The notes below the pieces were generated by a model. That model was given only the letters and a program-made list of their open reading frames with translations, was not told the origin of the DNA and made no database searches. Made by a program: the position numbers and the translations under genes. 64,000 nt of DNA from Ophiobolus disseminans (lineage: Eukaryota > Ascomycota > Dothideomycetes > Pleosporales > Phaeosphaeriaceae): positions 892,911 through 956,910 of the forward strand of contig MU006217.1 in NCBI GenBank assembly GCA_010093685.1, in the 5' to 3' direction. Of the stretch, positions 43,334 through 55,850 are shown one piece after another; within the stretch, counting starts at the first letter, position 1; each line of letters begins with the position of its first letter.

Positions 43334-45313
43334 ATGGCAGCTACTGTCCTCGGAAAGAGAACTCGCAGCTCAGCCAATGCAAATGCATCAGGTAAGAGCT
43401 CCGGTCGCCGTTACTTCAATGACACGTCCCTAACGCGCTATGCAGATTCACAGTCGAATGTCTCAACACGCGCAAAACGACGAGCGCAGTTCGTAATCCT
43501 CGACGAAGCAGAGCACGAGAACCCATTCGTCACTCCCAAGCGCAAAAATGTCATCGATGTCGACTCAATGGATGTGGACGAGGATGTGGAGGAGAAGCCG
43601 TCTGCAAAGCGCGGAAGGAAGGCCGCCACGACTCCTGCCAAACACGGCACACCTCGATCACGACTTCCTCTGTCTGCCGCGGAGAACTCGCCTGCGAAAG
43701 CACTGGTCGCCATACCCGAAAAGTGTGCAGTCACCCCTTCAACCCCAAGACATCGCGACGCGCTTGCCGGCAAGGTCGCGGTTACGCCAAGGCACCGACT
43801 CATCGTCGCTGGACGACCACTGACGCCTCGCACGCCACACACACCCGGCACTCCTCGACATACCGCTCCTACCATCTACAACGAAGCCCGTCAAGTTTTC
43901 GCCCGAGGATCTGCACCACTTGCCTTGTACGGACGCGACACCGAGCGGAAAGAGCTCGAAAATTTCATCTCAACACGCATGAAGGGCAAGAAGTCAGGAT
44001 GCATATACGTCTCAGGCCCGCCAGGCACCGGCAAGAGCGCTTTCGTCAACGAAGTCTGTCAATCGGTCTCATCCGACGGTTCAATCAAGACCGGCTACAT
44101 CAACTGCATGAGCGTCAAGAATGCGACAGATCTATACAGGACGTTACTGGAAGAGTTCGTCGACATCACCGAGATTGTTGAGGGCGAGGAGATGGACGTG
44201 CTGAAAGAGCTGTTCATGCAACGCAAGAAATCATACGTTGTCACCCTCGACGAGGTGGACCATCTACTGGAGCTCGACATCGACCTCCTGTACAACATCT
44301 TCGAATGGTCGTTGCAGAAGTCATCTGGCCTGATTCTTGTCGGAATCGCGAATGCTCTCGACTTTACGGATCGGTTCCTGCCACGCCTTAAGGCTCGTGG
44401 TTTGAAGCCACACCTGCTCCCGTTCCTCCCATACACCGCGGCCCAGATCTCCTCTGTCATCACGTCAAAACTCAAGGCACTGCTGCCCACAGGAACTGAA
44501 CAACTACCATTCATCCATCCCACCGCTATCATGTTCCTTTCGAAAAAGGTCGCGTCACAATCTGGCGATCTACGCAAGGCGTTCGACATCTGCCGGCGGG
44601 CAATCGATCTCATTGAGGCCGACACGCGCGACCAGCACGCAAAGAAGGCGACCGAAATCACACCATCGCCGACGCCTTCTCCCATCAAGGCACCGCTTCT
44701 TGAAAACATCAATCTTTCGTCGCCTGTCATTCGGTCGCCCTCAAAATTGAAGGCACAACAGAGCGTGCTCGCATCTTCTCTCTCTCAGCTTACAGTCACG
44801 ACCGCTCCCCGCGCTACAATCGCACATGTCGCCAAGATCACCGCCACAGTATTCAGCAATGGCACCTCGCAGCGTCTCCGAAACCTCAACCTCCAACAAA
44901 AGGCAGTTCTCTGCTCACTTTCAGCCATGGAGAAGAAGAAGCGCGCATCAGCCGGCGAAAGCGTCCTCGCAACACCATCAAAATCACACAACACCGCACC
45001 CACCATCAAGGAACTCTTCGAAGCTTACACCGTACTCTGCAAGCGCGAGAACATTCTCCATCCGCTCACGAGCACCGAGTTCCGCGATATCGTTGGCAGC
45101 TTGGAGACGTTGTCGCTCATCTCGGCCGTCGAGGGCAAGTCTGGATCGCTCGTTGCGGCTGGCACACCGAGCAGGCGCGGCAGAGGCAATGCTTTCCCTG
45201 GCGTTGTTGTTGAGGATCGACGCGTTGCGAGTGCGATCGGTAACAAGGAATTGTCTGAGGCGCTTACCGGCCCAGGTATGAATATTCTCAAGGGCATATT
45301 GGAAGGAAACTAG
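43334..45313 (+). CDS. CDC6: replication licensing AAA ATPase Cdc6/Cdc18
   Basis: Exons 43334-43391 and 43446-45313; 641 aa. Cdc6 loads the MCM helicase with ORC and Cdt1. Seen: a basic N-terminus with a KRTRSS patch and many S/TP sites (TPKRK, TPSTPRHR, TPRTPHTPGTPR), as expected for CDK control; an AAA module with LYGRDTERKELENF, Walker A GPPGTGKS (about 212), Walker B TLDEVDHL (about 287), GIANALDFTDRFLPRLKARG sensor 1 region; and a C-terminal winged helix. The predicted 54-nt intron (43392-43445, GTAAGA...CTAAC...GCAG) is a multiple of three and open, so its removal changes the N-terminus but not the frame. Confidence 0.9.
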   Translation: MAATVLGKRTRSSANANASGKSSGRRYFNDTSLTRYADSQSNVSTRAKRRAQFVILDEAEHENPFVTPKRKNVIDVDSMDVDEDVEEKPSAKRGRKAATTPAKHGTPRSRLPLSAAENSPAKALVAIPEKCAVTPSTPRHRDALAGKVAVTPRHRLIVAGRPLTPRTPHTPGTPRHTAPTIYNEARQVFARGSAPLALYGRDTERKELENFISTRMKGKKSGCIYVSGPPGTGKSAFVNEVCQSVSSDGSIKTGYINCMSVKNATDLYRTLLEEFVDITEIVEGEEMDVLKELFMQRKKSYVVTLDEVDHLLELDIDLLYNIFEWSLQKSSGLILVGIANALDFTDRFLPRLKARGLKPHLLPFLPYTAAQISSVITSKLKALLPTGTEQLPFIHPTAIMFLSKKVASQSGDLRKAFDICRRAIDLIEADTRDQHAKKATEITPSPTPSPIKAPLLENINLSSPVIRSPSKLKAQQSVLASSLSQLTVTTAPRATIAHVAKITATVFSNGTSQRLRNLNLQQKAVLCSLSAMEKKKRASAGESVLATPSKSHNTAPTIKELFEAYTVLCKRENILHPLTSTEFRDIVGSLETLSLISAVEGKSGSLVAAGTPSRRGRGNAFPGVVVEDRRVASAIGNKELSEALTGPGMNILKGILEGN

Positions 45314-46563
45314 GGAGGGTTGTACGAACGTTTTGTGTTGGGATGAGGTGTTTTGCATTCAAGGCGTATGGGAGTTGCGTAAAAAGCATGGGGTGCGAGA
45401 GCGGTGTTTTGGGAATATTTGGGTTTTTGGCATAGCATGGCGGGCATTCATCTTGCGCCTTTTTGTTTTCGAGGCTGTTTTTGCATAGCGAGCGAGCGAG
45501 CATAGCACCTGCTCTGAGGATTACTGTAGGATACGTTTGACAATTAAGTCACATCATAAAAATTTGCTTCCACGTGTGTTGAAGTGGAGTGGTTTGCGCG
45601 AAACAAATGTTGATGCCTGTCGTGATGCAACTTGTCTGCTGTACCTTCTCCATAGGACACCAACCAACAAAGCCAGTGCATACTACTACTCAATACATTT
45701 TAGAATATTTTCTGTTCTAGCATACAGACGCCTTCCAGGAAGGCCTGCATGTTGTGTCCGTGGCGACCGAGGATCTGCTTCAATCCTGCTTCGTACGCAT
45801 CATTGGGCTCTAAGGTGACATCCTGAGGGAATCTTAGAGAGAAGGAGTTTTCGTTGTGGAGGTTGCTTTGTGGTTAGTGAGGATTGGAGAAGGATGGTTA
45901 AAACTCTTCAAAACGGCACCCCATCCCTCTCTATATACTACCATCTCACAGACCTCTAAGCACAGCCCTGTCTGTCATCGGGCAACAAAGGCCTCGTCAA
46001 TAACCTACACCAATCCGAAGGCCCGCTAGTTGACGATATCGCTGGCTCAGTTCAAAGCATTAGCCACTTCCACGCCCGAGCGTCACCAGCAGACTCATTT
46101 TTAAGGCTGCAGCGACGGATTCGGACGATATACATCGGGCTCGTACTACAACAGCTGCTCAAGAGCCTTCGTTAGCTTGGTTACGCCAGGCAGAAGGCCT
46201 CTTTGAGGGCGGAGTGAAAGAGGCGGAGGAGCTCGGTGTTACCATGAGCCTCGCGTCCGAAGGTTGAATACTTAACGAACTCTAGGCACCGGTCGGATGC
46301 AAGATAGGATGAAGCATTAGTGGAGTCATTACGAAAGCGTGAGCGTGAGTGCTGTGTATTCTCATGACATTATGAATGTCATGTTGTAGGTACAAAATGG
46401 CGTCCTGATCATTGTTGACTGGTCACACAAGCGCATCGAGGGCGGCGTGAAGGTGCTGAAATACTTTTCGCTACACTATCAGTGGACTATTCGACTGTCC
46501 ACGATATGCTGAGAATAGATAGGATATAAGCCTACAGCGACATGTTTGGCTTCCTGGTGAGCG
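45314..46563. other. intergenic, CDC6 3' side to first MDLPQEL-family gene
   Basis: 1.25 kb. No supported gene. A stop-free stretch near 45985-46170 on the plus strand lacks a start and any recognisable motif and could be an old gene remnant. This begins the second accessory block. Confidence 0.4.
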
Positions 46564-47313
46564 TCATCCACGGCCCTTGGTGAAGCTAGCGATCCACGCG
46601 AGTGACCCCAAGTCCGTGCTAATTTTACCGCAGTCCCAGTACTTGGTCTCCTTGATTTCGAACCGGCCATCCGCTCCTACAAGAGATTTACCATGATTGG
46701 TGACCTCGATCTCGAGTGCGGCTGGAATCGCTCTAGTCCATTTCCTTGTGTCAGGACCTCCACGGATCTTGAGGAAAAGTTCGAGCCTACGGATCTGTAT
46801 TGAAGGGTTCTTGAAGTTGGGGATCGGCAGCTGAATGTCCTTTGAGGAAAATGACCCATGCAATGTGACATAGTTTTCCAAAATTATGCTCAGGACGCAT
46901 AAATGTGGTCCAAATATATCAGCGAGTCGTTGAATCTCTGGCACAACATCTTCATAAACTTGGATCCTCGACATGTCACCTTTGGTGAAGGTTCTAATAC
47001 AAAGCCTAGTAGCGGTAAAGACATCAACCAAAGGCGTAATATACGAGGTGGATTCCTGGTAGACTTCGTCGTAAATCCAATGTTGGGTACCAGGAAATAA
47101 GAATATTGCCTTGGTTTTGAACTGTTCCAATCCCTCCTCTAATATGGCTTTGCTGGTGAGTAGCCATTGCGGCAAACCAAAATTGTTGATATATCCCCTC
47201 ATATTTTCATAGTAGATTTTAATGTCGCGGTGGGTCTTAATCCTTATGATGGCTGGGACTTCTTGCCAGAGGTGATGGTAGACCATATCGTTCAACTCCT
47301 GCGGGAGGTCCAT
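46564..47313 (-). CDS. MDLPQEL-family protein, copy 1 (unrecognised, F-box-like start)
   Basis: One open frame of 249 aa. I do not recognise the family. Seen: the opening MDLPQELNDMVYHHLWQ, like the PxELxxMIY start of many Pleosporales F-box-like/unknown proteins, then GLPQWLLTSKAILEEGLEQF, and a late IPNFKN...RRLELFLKI segment. The same three blocks recur in the gene at 49675-50451 and in the pseudogene at 48063-48716, so these are tandem paralogues. Codons upstream of the ATG (coding QTFRF) match the residues before MDLPQEL in the other copies, so the real start may lie further upstream, possibly across an intron. Confidence 0.6.
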   Translation of the reverse strand: MDLPQELNDMVYHHLWQEVPAIIRIKTHRDIKIYYENMRGYINNFGLPQWLLTSKAILEEGLEQFKTKAIFLFPGTQHWIYDEVYQESTSYITPLVDVFTATRLCIRTFTKGDMSRIQVYEDVVPEIQRLADIFGPHLCVLSIILENYVTLHGSFSSKDIQLPIPNFKNPSIQIRRLELFLKIRGGPDTRKWTRAIPAALEIEVTNHGKSLVGADGRFEIKETKYWDCGKISTDLGSLAWIASFTKGRG

Positions 47314-48062
47314 GAATCGGAACGTTTGAGGAATGCGCGATGCGCTCTTCGCTTAGCCATTACTTGCGAAATTCATGTTGTCGGCGGACGTCTCAACGTT
47401 GAATGGGAAGATGAGTCGGTCGAATGTAAGAGGAGCAGTGCGCATGAGTCTCAGGCCAAGTCTGCAGTTGTAGAAAGTAGGGTGTGACGCCGTGGAGAGT
47501 CGCTGGCGCTCGTGGAGGTAGGGGTGCGGCACGAAGGGCAAGATGAGTGTAGAGGATCGAGTCGCAGGAGCTCGAGCAGCATGTGTGCTTCGACCTTTTA
47601 GTAATTGACATTTGTGCAAACGCGCGCTAGCCATTCCAGACCCACTAAGTGTGGGTCGAAGAGAGTTGGTCCTGCCGTTGCGACGCTTTCACGGAGCACT
47701 CGAAATGTTGACCGTGGATTGCGAACGCGCACTACCTAGGAAATTAGGTGCCCAAGCAGTGAGAACAACCGAGTGAAATTATGACGTGTCAAATCTCTTT
47801 AAGGGCGTGTGTTTCGTGAAATTCGGTAATCGAGGTCGGCAGCGTTTGCCTCGATTAGCATGAAAGACAGTACGGCTAATCACAAGTCAATATATGAGAA
47901 TAAGATAAGACTGATAAATCAAGTACTATATTGAGCATATCATGAGGTTCCATGACCTGTGTCTAGGTGCCAGCAACTGGACGCTTCATTCGGACCAGCT
48001 AACCGCCTTCTCAGCGTTGATGAGATTCATTCGCAAGCACTATTGTTCGTAAAGTTTTTCTT
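47314..48062. other. intergenic between paralogue copies 1 and 2
   Basis: 749 bp. Nothing supported. The part from 47820 to 48000 is A/T-rich. Confidence 0.4.
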
Positions 48063-48716
48063 CTAACTTTCTCGATCTTTTGAGGCCTTCAACTTGACCA
48101 TTAGAGCGAAGCGTAAGAGGTGAGGACAATCTTCTAAAGGGCGGGGAGGCTCGCTCTTAGACTCCACTACTCCTTCGACACCAATAGATTTTCCAAAGTT
48201 GACAACAGCAGCTTTGAAAGCTGGCAAAACATCTTCCTCGTCAATAAACCATGTCATCTGGAGTCGAACGTTGATCTCTTCTAGCTGAGGAAATTCCATC
48301 TTGAAGGATGGCAGGTAGATGATCCACGGTCGATCCCGGTACAGAATGTGGCTGATGTCTACCAAGGCCAGGTAAAGAACCTTGAGGTCTGGATCGTTCT
48401 CAGCATGAATTCCAAACTTAGTGGCATGGGAGATGTCGAGCCATGAGGAAGACTTTCCACTACCAGGGTGATTTGCATTCCAAGACAGCGTCAACTTCAT
48501 CTGCAACTGTTTGAAGCCATTCTCGTAGATAACCTTATTATTCCGCAATCATGCGGGCAAGCCCATGGTATAGCTTCCGATTGGTTTCTCGTAATCGACC
48601 TGGATTTAACTCAAATTGAGATTACCAACAAGAGACGTCGGCACCACAAGCATAAGTCAATCTTGCTTCCACAGTTCGTCAAACACCATATCTTGCAGCT
48701 CCTGCGGAAGATCCAT
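48063..48716 (-). pseudogene. MDLPQEL-family copy 2, disrupted by three in-frame stops
   Basis: A single frame runs from ATG at 48716 to the end at 48063 and aligns with both neighbours: MDLPQELQDMVFDELWK at the start, GLPA-stop-LRNNKVIYENGFKQL where the paralogues have GLPxWLL, and LPSFKMEF...LQM later. It is broken by TGA at 48657-48659, TAA at 48606-48608 and TGA at 48549-48551. The third replaces the conserved Trp (TGG to TGA), a G-to-A change of the kind caused by repeat-induced point mutation. The last 161 codons remain open. A functional spliced gene skipping all three stops seems unlikely but cannot be excluded. Confidence 0.7.
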
Positions 48717-49674
48717 GAAGTGAAAGAATCGCCTGCGAACGCGCTCGCTACGACGCAGCCCGCAGGGGGATGGCTGAGACATGTTTCGTCGGCTTCCCGG
48801 GCTTGGTGGTCTGAATACCCTTTGTAATCTTCGTGCGCTTCTTCTTAGCGCTTTCTTTCCGAGCGGCCTTGCGCTTGGTGGTTGTCTTTGCCATTTCTGA
48901 GCACTTCTGAGGTTGAGTCGAGACTCGAGCGACAATATACTCGAGTAGGGTGGCGATGTGGTCGATGGTTCGAGTTGAGGGACAGATGTAGACGAAGTAG
49001 CATGAACAGATCAAGAGGGTGCAAAAACTTAGATTAAAACTCGTCAGTGATATGAGCTAAGAGAAGGTCACATGACTTACTGATTCACTCGCTTTTGAAA
49101 CGAGAGTTGGGCTCTGCATACTGGCCTATATCGCCGACACTCTATACCTCAATATCTAGAGTGAAAGCCTTTGAGTTATAGATATCGAGAAACACGTAGG
49201 TGTAGCGCTCCAAGTAGATCTCGTTCCTGCAGTTGAAAATGTCCAACCGACCTCGACCATTCACTGCGGGAGGGCCGTGGGCTCTATGTAATTGATCAGT
49301 ATGACAGCTACGCCGGTCTCACTCTTAGCATACCGCATTAGGCAAGAATAATTCGTGGGGTGTAGAACACTGTAGTGAGTTCCCCAACAAATTGCTCCAG
49401 CTAGTAGTATCACAGGTACGTGGAGTCCCACCTTGAGATTATGCAGGGTCCAGCACCTATGTAATTGCTCCAGTATCACAGCTACGCAGGGCCCACTTTC
49501 AACATGCCGCATTAGGTTGGAAAATTTGGAGGGTGTGGTGAGTGTTCCTAACAAATTGATATTAGCTAATGATATCACAGCTACGCGGAGCCCCCTTCAC
49601 TTAACACACATACCGGTTTTTCTAATTATCATGATATCACTTTCCATATTAGCGAACTCTACCTAGGTACATTT
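48717..49674. other. intergenic between paralogue copies 2 and 3
   Basis: 958 bp. On the minus strand an ATG at 48894 opens a 48-codon, Lys/Arg/Thr-rich frame (MAKTTTKRKAARKESAKKK) just upstream of copy 2 but in another frame; it may be a former first exon. The direct repeat listed below occupies about 49284-49622. Confidence 0.4.
49284..49622. repeat. diverged tandem direct repeat, two units of about 165-170 bp
   Basis: Unit A starts near 49284 and unit B near 49457. Both open with TATGTAATTG, continue with a form of TATCACAGCTACGC, then CCGCATTAGG (49340 and 49506 regions), then ACAAATTG, and close with a second TATCACAGCTACGC-like block. The latter motif therefore occurs four times, at about 49300, 49408, 49474 and 49573. 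No ORF. Origin unknown; a fragment of a decayed repeat is likely. Confidence 0.65.
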
Positions 49675-50451
49675 CTAAACCCTACCACCACCCTCACCCT
49701 TCACATACGTCGCCACAAAAACATACGGCTCCAGCACATCCTGTGTGCTCTTACCCCCACCCTTCCACACGGCCTCGCTCCGCACCGTCTTAAACCACCC
49801 ACCCTTACCCAACGTCTCCGCCCCCGTCCGCTCCACCTCCTTCTCAAACGCCTCTCGAATCTCCTCCGCGCGCCGCTTATGCATATACTCCCGATACCCA
49901 CTGAGCTCAAGCCGCACCTCCAATTTCCGCACCAACGTGCCCTTGACCTTGAACCCAGGCACGCTAACTTCCCACGGCTCGTCGTCTTTGGCGCTGTAAT
50001 ACTGCTCGAAGCCGCTCGGGACCGAAAATGTTATGACGAAACCTAGGGAAGTGAGGTTGGGAAAGGAAGGAATGTGCTGCGGGACAGCGATGTAGGATTC
50101 CATATCGATGGCGAGGATAGGCCCGACGTGCTGGTCTGCGAATTGTAAGCAGAAACGCTTCGTCTGGTACATGTCGACGAGGGGCACGGTTTTGGCGGCA
50201 GAATGGTTTACGGATAGGGTGGCGTTTGCGACGAATGTTGCGAGGCCTTGGTGGAGGATGGATTTGTTGGCGAGGAGCCACATTGGCAAGCCGGTGTAGA
50301 GCTCCTTCTGGGCTGGTTTGGTGCCGTAGAAAGCTTGGAGATGCGATCGACATTTGTCAGTCGGAGCCGGATTGGGTACGGCAAAGACAAGGTTAGAATA
50401 CTGCCACAGATGATGATATACGAGATCGTGTAACTCCTGTGGCAGATCCAT
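49675..50451 (-). CDS. MDLPQEL-family protein, copy 3 (unrecognised)
   Basis: One open frame of 258 aa. Seen: MDLPQELHDLVYHHLWQYS, GLPMWLLANKSILHQGLATF, a middle beta-rich region, VPGFKVKGTLVRKLEVRLELS and a Gly/Lys-rich C-terminus. It is the paralogue of 46564-47313 and of the pseudogene at 48063-48716. The codons just before the ATG read IFRS, again like the FRF/FHF seen before MDLPQEL in the other copies, so the annotated start may be internal. No known domain was identified; the N-terminal resemblance to F-box-like proteins is weak. Confidence 0.6.
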   Translation of the reverse strand: MDLPQELHDLVYHHLWQYSNLVFAVPNPAPTDKCRSHLQAFYGTKPAQKELYTGLPMWLLANKSILHQGLATFVANATLSVNHSAAKTVPLVDMYQTKRFCLQFADQHVGPILAIDMESYIAVPQHIPSFPNLTSLGFVITFSVPSGFEQYYSAKDDEPWEVSVPGFKVKGTLVRKLEVRLELSGYREYMHKRRAEEIREAFEKEVERTGAETLGKGGWFKTVRSEAVWKGGGKSTQDVLEPYVFVATYVKGEGGGRV

Positions 50452-50986
50452 GGATCGGAAGATTTGTTGCTGAATGTGTGAGCTAAGGTGGAAGGCTGTA
50501 TAGTTTTCGCGTGCTCTTCTGTACCACTGTCGATGCTATCGCTAGCTATGCGTTCGGTCGCTCTACTGGCCATTTCGTGGTTGAGATTGTTGAAGTCGAA
50601 GTGGTAGTCGAATTAAGTGGTGGATGTAGTTGAACAAGTTTTCGAGCGTTGAACAAGGGGGAGTTAGGTTAAATACTCTGAGGAGAGATGAATTATGAGC
50701 TCACATGCTCTGCCAGATTCACAGGTCGCCAGGTCACAAGGTGAAATGACCTATCTAGCGCTCGTAGGGAGAGACTTTCGAAGATGAATGTTCTAGGGAC
50801 TGATTCTGGTTTCAACATACGCATGCTTTGCGGAGTTTGCCATCCCACTGCCCCTGAACCTGATACCCACTATTTTACAGGACTCCTTAACGACCAGTAA
50901 TACCGTTACCAACCATTGGCGTGGACTCCAAGGCGCCAAACAAAGGCGATAAACTCTGCTCTCGCATCTTCCTTCCTTTCACATTC
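50452..50986. other. intergenic, copy 3 promoter and checkpoint kinase 3' side
   Basis: 535 bp. The part nearest the kinase (50887-50986) may be coding if the alternative kinase C-terminus is real; the rest shows nothing. Confidence 0.4.
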
Positions 50987-53177
<2,191 letters not shown>

Positions 53178-53600
53178 CTTGAAAACGAAGGGCGCGCTGC
53201 GGTCGAGGCCGAGGGGGATCAGTGCTGGCGGGTGGAAATGGGAGATGCAAGGCAGCTAGGAGGCATGCCAAAGAATGTCGACAATCAGGGTCGCGGAGGA
53301 TTCGGAGCTAGACTCTGGTGGTGAGGATGCCTTGAGTGGTCCCAGGCAGGTGCCAAGAGATAGTCCGGGGAAGAGCACCTGTCGCGCCGTGATCCACCCG
53401 ATCGCCAGCCCCATGTCCGCGCACACACGCGACTGGCCCGGGGCATGAGGCCGTGGACCACTATCGTTTTGACATTGCCTTCACCATCCATGGCCTTGGA
53501 ATCGGCCATAGTGTGCAGTACAAGGCTCGTATCACATATTCACACGCAACCGTTGATAACACCCCTCAATATCGGGCCTTCTTCGGCTAGCAACCATTAA
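53178..53600. promoter_or_regulatory. divergent upstream region of the checkpoint kinase and ATG10
   Basis: 423 bp between two opposed start codons; no gene seen and no clear motif recognised. Confidence 0.45.
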
Positions 53601-54263
53601 ATGGAGACGCTCTCTGCGTTCCCACATTTGACGACATCAGAGTTTGAGGATGCATGCACCACGTTGGCTGCTAGATACGACCAACACAGTCTCGATCAGA
53701 ACGAATGGCAATCAGTTGAGCTTATCTACCAGTACGAGGCCAAGTACCTTCGAATAACCAAGCCGCTCCAGACATGTACTGTCGGAAGGAGCACAGATAA
53801 AGACCAACACACTAGATCAGACGAGGATGAGGATGACATCGAAGAGCTAGAGGATGACGACGATGAAGTGCTTCCTACTACTGGCGGTCTCGAAGTACTC
53901 GTAGTTTACGATATCTTGCTCTCCCCAGTGTACCGCGTACCAGTTCTATACATCAGCATAGCAGACCCGCAGCACCGCTACCCGCCAACGATGCAGACGC
54001 TGTACGAGCACTTAATTCCTTCGAATTTCGAAGCTCAAGCACAGAGCGGAGGCGTCATAGGAGGTATATCGATCCAAGACCACCCAGCCACCAATCGCCC
54101 GGTGTTCTTCATCCACCCGTGCCAGACAGCAGAGGCCATGGAAGAAAGCGTTGGCAGGCGAAACATCACGGCAGAAGAATATCTTATACTCTGGACTGGA
54201 GCACTTGGGAAATGCGTTGGTTTGAATGTTCCTCTGGCTCTGATGCAGCAAAACGAAGTATGA
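53601..54263 (+). CDS. ATG10: E2-like ubiquitin-like conjugating enzyme Atg10
   Basis: Single exon, 220 aa. Atg10 transfers Atg12 to Atg5. Seen: an N-terminal helix and strands (TTSEFEDACTTLAARY, ELIYQYEAKYLRI), an acidic insert (DEDEDDIEELEDDDDE), a core LEVLVVYDILLSPVYRVPVLYI, and the active-site block GISIQDHPATNRPVFFIHPCQTAEAM with the catalytic Cys174. The HPCQT pattern separates Atg10 from Atg3. It converges with the mS29 gene, with 91 bp between stop codons. Confidence 0.92.
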   Translation: METLSAFPHLTTSEFEDACTTLAARYDQHSLDQNEWQSVELIYQYEAKYLRITKPLQTCTVGRSTDKDQHTRSDEDEDDIEELEDDDDEVLPTTGGLEVLVVYDILLSPVYRVPVLYISIADPQHRYPPTMQTLYEHLIPSNFEAQAQSGGVIGGISIQDHPATNRPVFFIHPCQTAEAMEESVGRRNITAEEYLILWTGALGKCVGLNVPLALMQQNEV

Positions 54264-54354
54264 ACACAACATATTCGGCTCCGCTACCACACGAAGCATG
54301 CAATGCGTTTGCTGTACATAATCTACAAAATATACACATCAACATCTTCCAACA

Positions 54355-55850
54355 CTATATCCTTAACCGCACACTCGTGCGCTCCAACTCGCCAATGTTG
54401 CCCATACCCGCCAGGCTCCACTTCTCGGTCACAAAGCCGTCGTTGACTGTGTGTCTCAACAGCCCGCTCTCAGCATAGTACTCCATAATGGCCCTGGCCT
54501 CCTCCTTCGTCAAGCCGCCAACCTTGATGACGTCAAAGTTTTTGTTGTCGGTGTGCAGGTCCTTCAAAGACTCCATAACCCTCGCGTCAACACTTTTGTA
54601 TGGGTTCCACTGCGGAATGTCATCTGGTGACTTCTGTCGAGCTTCGGCAACTTCGATGCTGTAGTCGAGTGCAGCTGCCTTGGGCGAGTTGGACTGCGAT
54701 GTTGAGCCGAGGACCAGGCCGCCGTTGGGAAGTTTCTTCGCGCCCGAGAGGTGGTCGATGAAGTGGCGGATTAGGGTGAGGTCGTGTGCATGGACGGGCT
54801 TCACGTCTGCGGAGAGGTACTCGGAGTTGCGCATGGCGTGTGATAGGCCGTCGACTGCTAGCAGGATTGGAGGGCGACCGGGCTGGGATAGCTCGTTCCA
54901 GAGGGCGACGAAGACAGGCCATGAGGCTTCTGGGTTGGCTTGGCCTAGTGCGACGAGTTCCTTGAGTGTGGCTGTTTCGGGGAGGGGTATGGGCAGGTTG
55001 GGTGTTGTGGAGAGTTTTGTTTCTAGAAGAAATGCCCCGTTTGCCTTTTGAATCTGCTGAAGGAGGTTTGCGGTGTATTCGTCTTGGGTGTACTGGGTTG
55101 GCTGCGAGTCTGGGAGGGGCGCGTATTCGGTGTGGGCACTGACGATGTCTTGTGCTGGGAGAAGTCAGTGAGAATTCTTGAGATTTATGTAAGTCACGAC
55201 GTACCTTCCGGAAGGTTAATGACAAACCACTCTCTTAGAAAGCCCATGGTCAAGCCTTGGAGTAGCAGTGTGCTCTTCCCACTCTTGCGGTCTCCGGACA
55301 GTATCCGCCGTATTGTCCTCTTCTGCTGCCCCGCGGCTGAGTCCTCGACCTCCTTGAACAATCTCGCAAGTTGCACGGCCTCCTTCCTCATCAGCACTGC
55401 TGGTCTGCGGAACAGACTCCATCCTTGGGTTGTCTTGAAGGCCTCCACGTCTCTCAGCGCATCGACTGTGTCTCCCGGAATTCCCATGACCTTACCCTCA
55501 TTTTGCTCGCTGAGAACATTCTCCTTTCCTAAATCTTTCAGTGACGACACCTCGAGTGCATTGTTGTTGCTGAGGACTATTCGCTTGCGCTGCGCTTTGC
55601 GTTCTCCCTGTGCCGGTCGTTTGCCCGCATCTGCAGCCGCCTTTTTGCTCTTCTTTGTGTTGAGTGACTTGACGCCTTTCTTCGGGGGTAATACCGAGCC
55701 CTTCCTCTTTGCTGCAACCGTCGCATAGCGTGTTGAGGATGTGGAAAAGAATGCCGCACGAGGGTGCAGTAACCGCGAGGCGCTCGACGAGTGCGCAGCT
55801 GCATCAATGGAAAGCCGGGAGAAGTTCCGGAGGCATATGGACGGCGGCAT
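54355..55850 (-). CDS. RSM23: mitochondrial small ribosomal subunit protein mS29 (Rsm23/DAP3)
   Basis: Exons, in gene order: 55205-55850 and 54355-55148; 479 aa. mS29 is the GTP-binding protein of the mitoribosomal small subunit. Seen: a Ser/Ala/Arg-rich presequence ending near FFSTSSTRYATVAAKRK, a lysine-rich region, a P-loop GDRKSGKST (about 186-194), WFVINLPE, and PPILLAVDGLSHAM as the Walker B-like strand, all as in the DAP3 family. The 56-nt intron restores INLPEDIVSAHTEY. The ATG at 55850 is preferred to upstream in-frame initiators because the presequence begins there. Divergent from RRS1 with only 193 bp. Confidence 0.9.

Noticed and set aside
44095..44730. Minus-strand ORF of 211 codons
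   Set aside because: Antisense to the AAA domain of CDC6; Ser/Arg-rich mirror of a coding strand.
45985..46170. Start-less open stretch downstream of CDC6 as a gene
   Set aside because: No ATG, no motif and no flanking splice-consistent exons; at most a remnant, too weak to annotate.
48748..48894. Basic 48-codon ORF (MAKTTTKRK...) as an independent small gene
   Set aside because: It sits immediately upstream of the pseudogene in a different frame and ends at its border; more likely a former first exon or chance, so mentioned only in the intergenic note.
53520..53535. GGCTCGTAT-like sequence as a third MITE end
   Set aside because: Only about nine bases match the MITE terminus and there is no partner inverted repeat or TA pair nearby.
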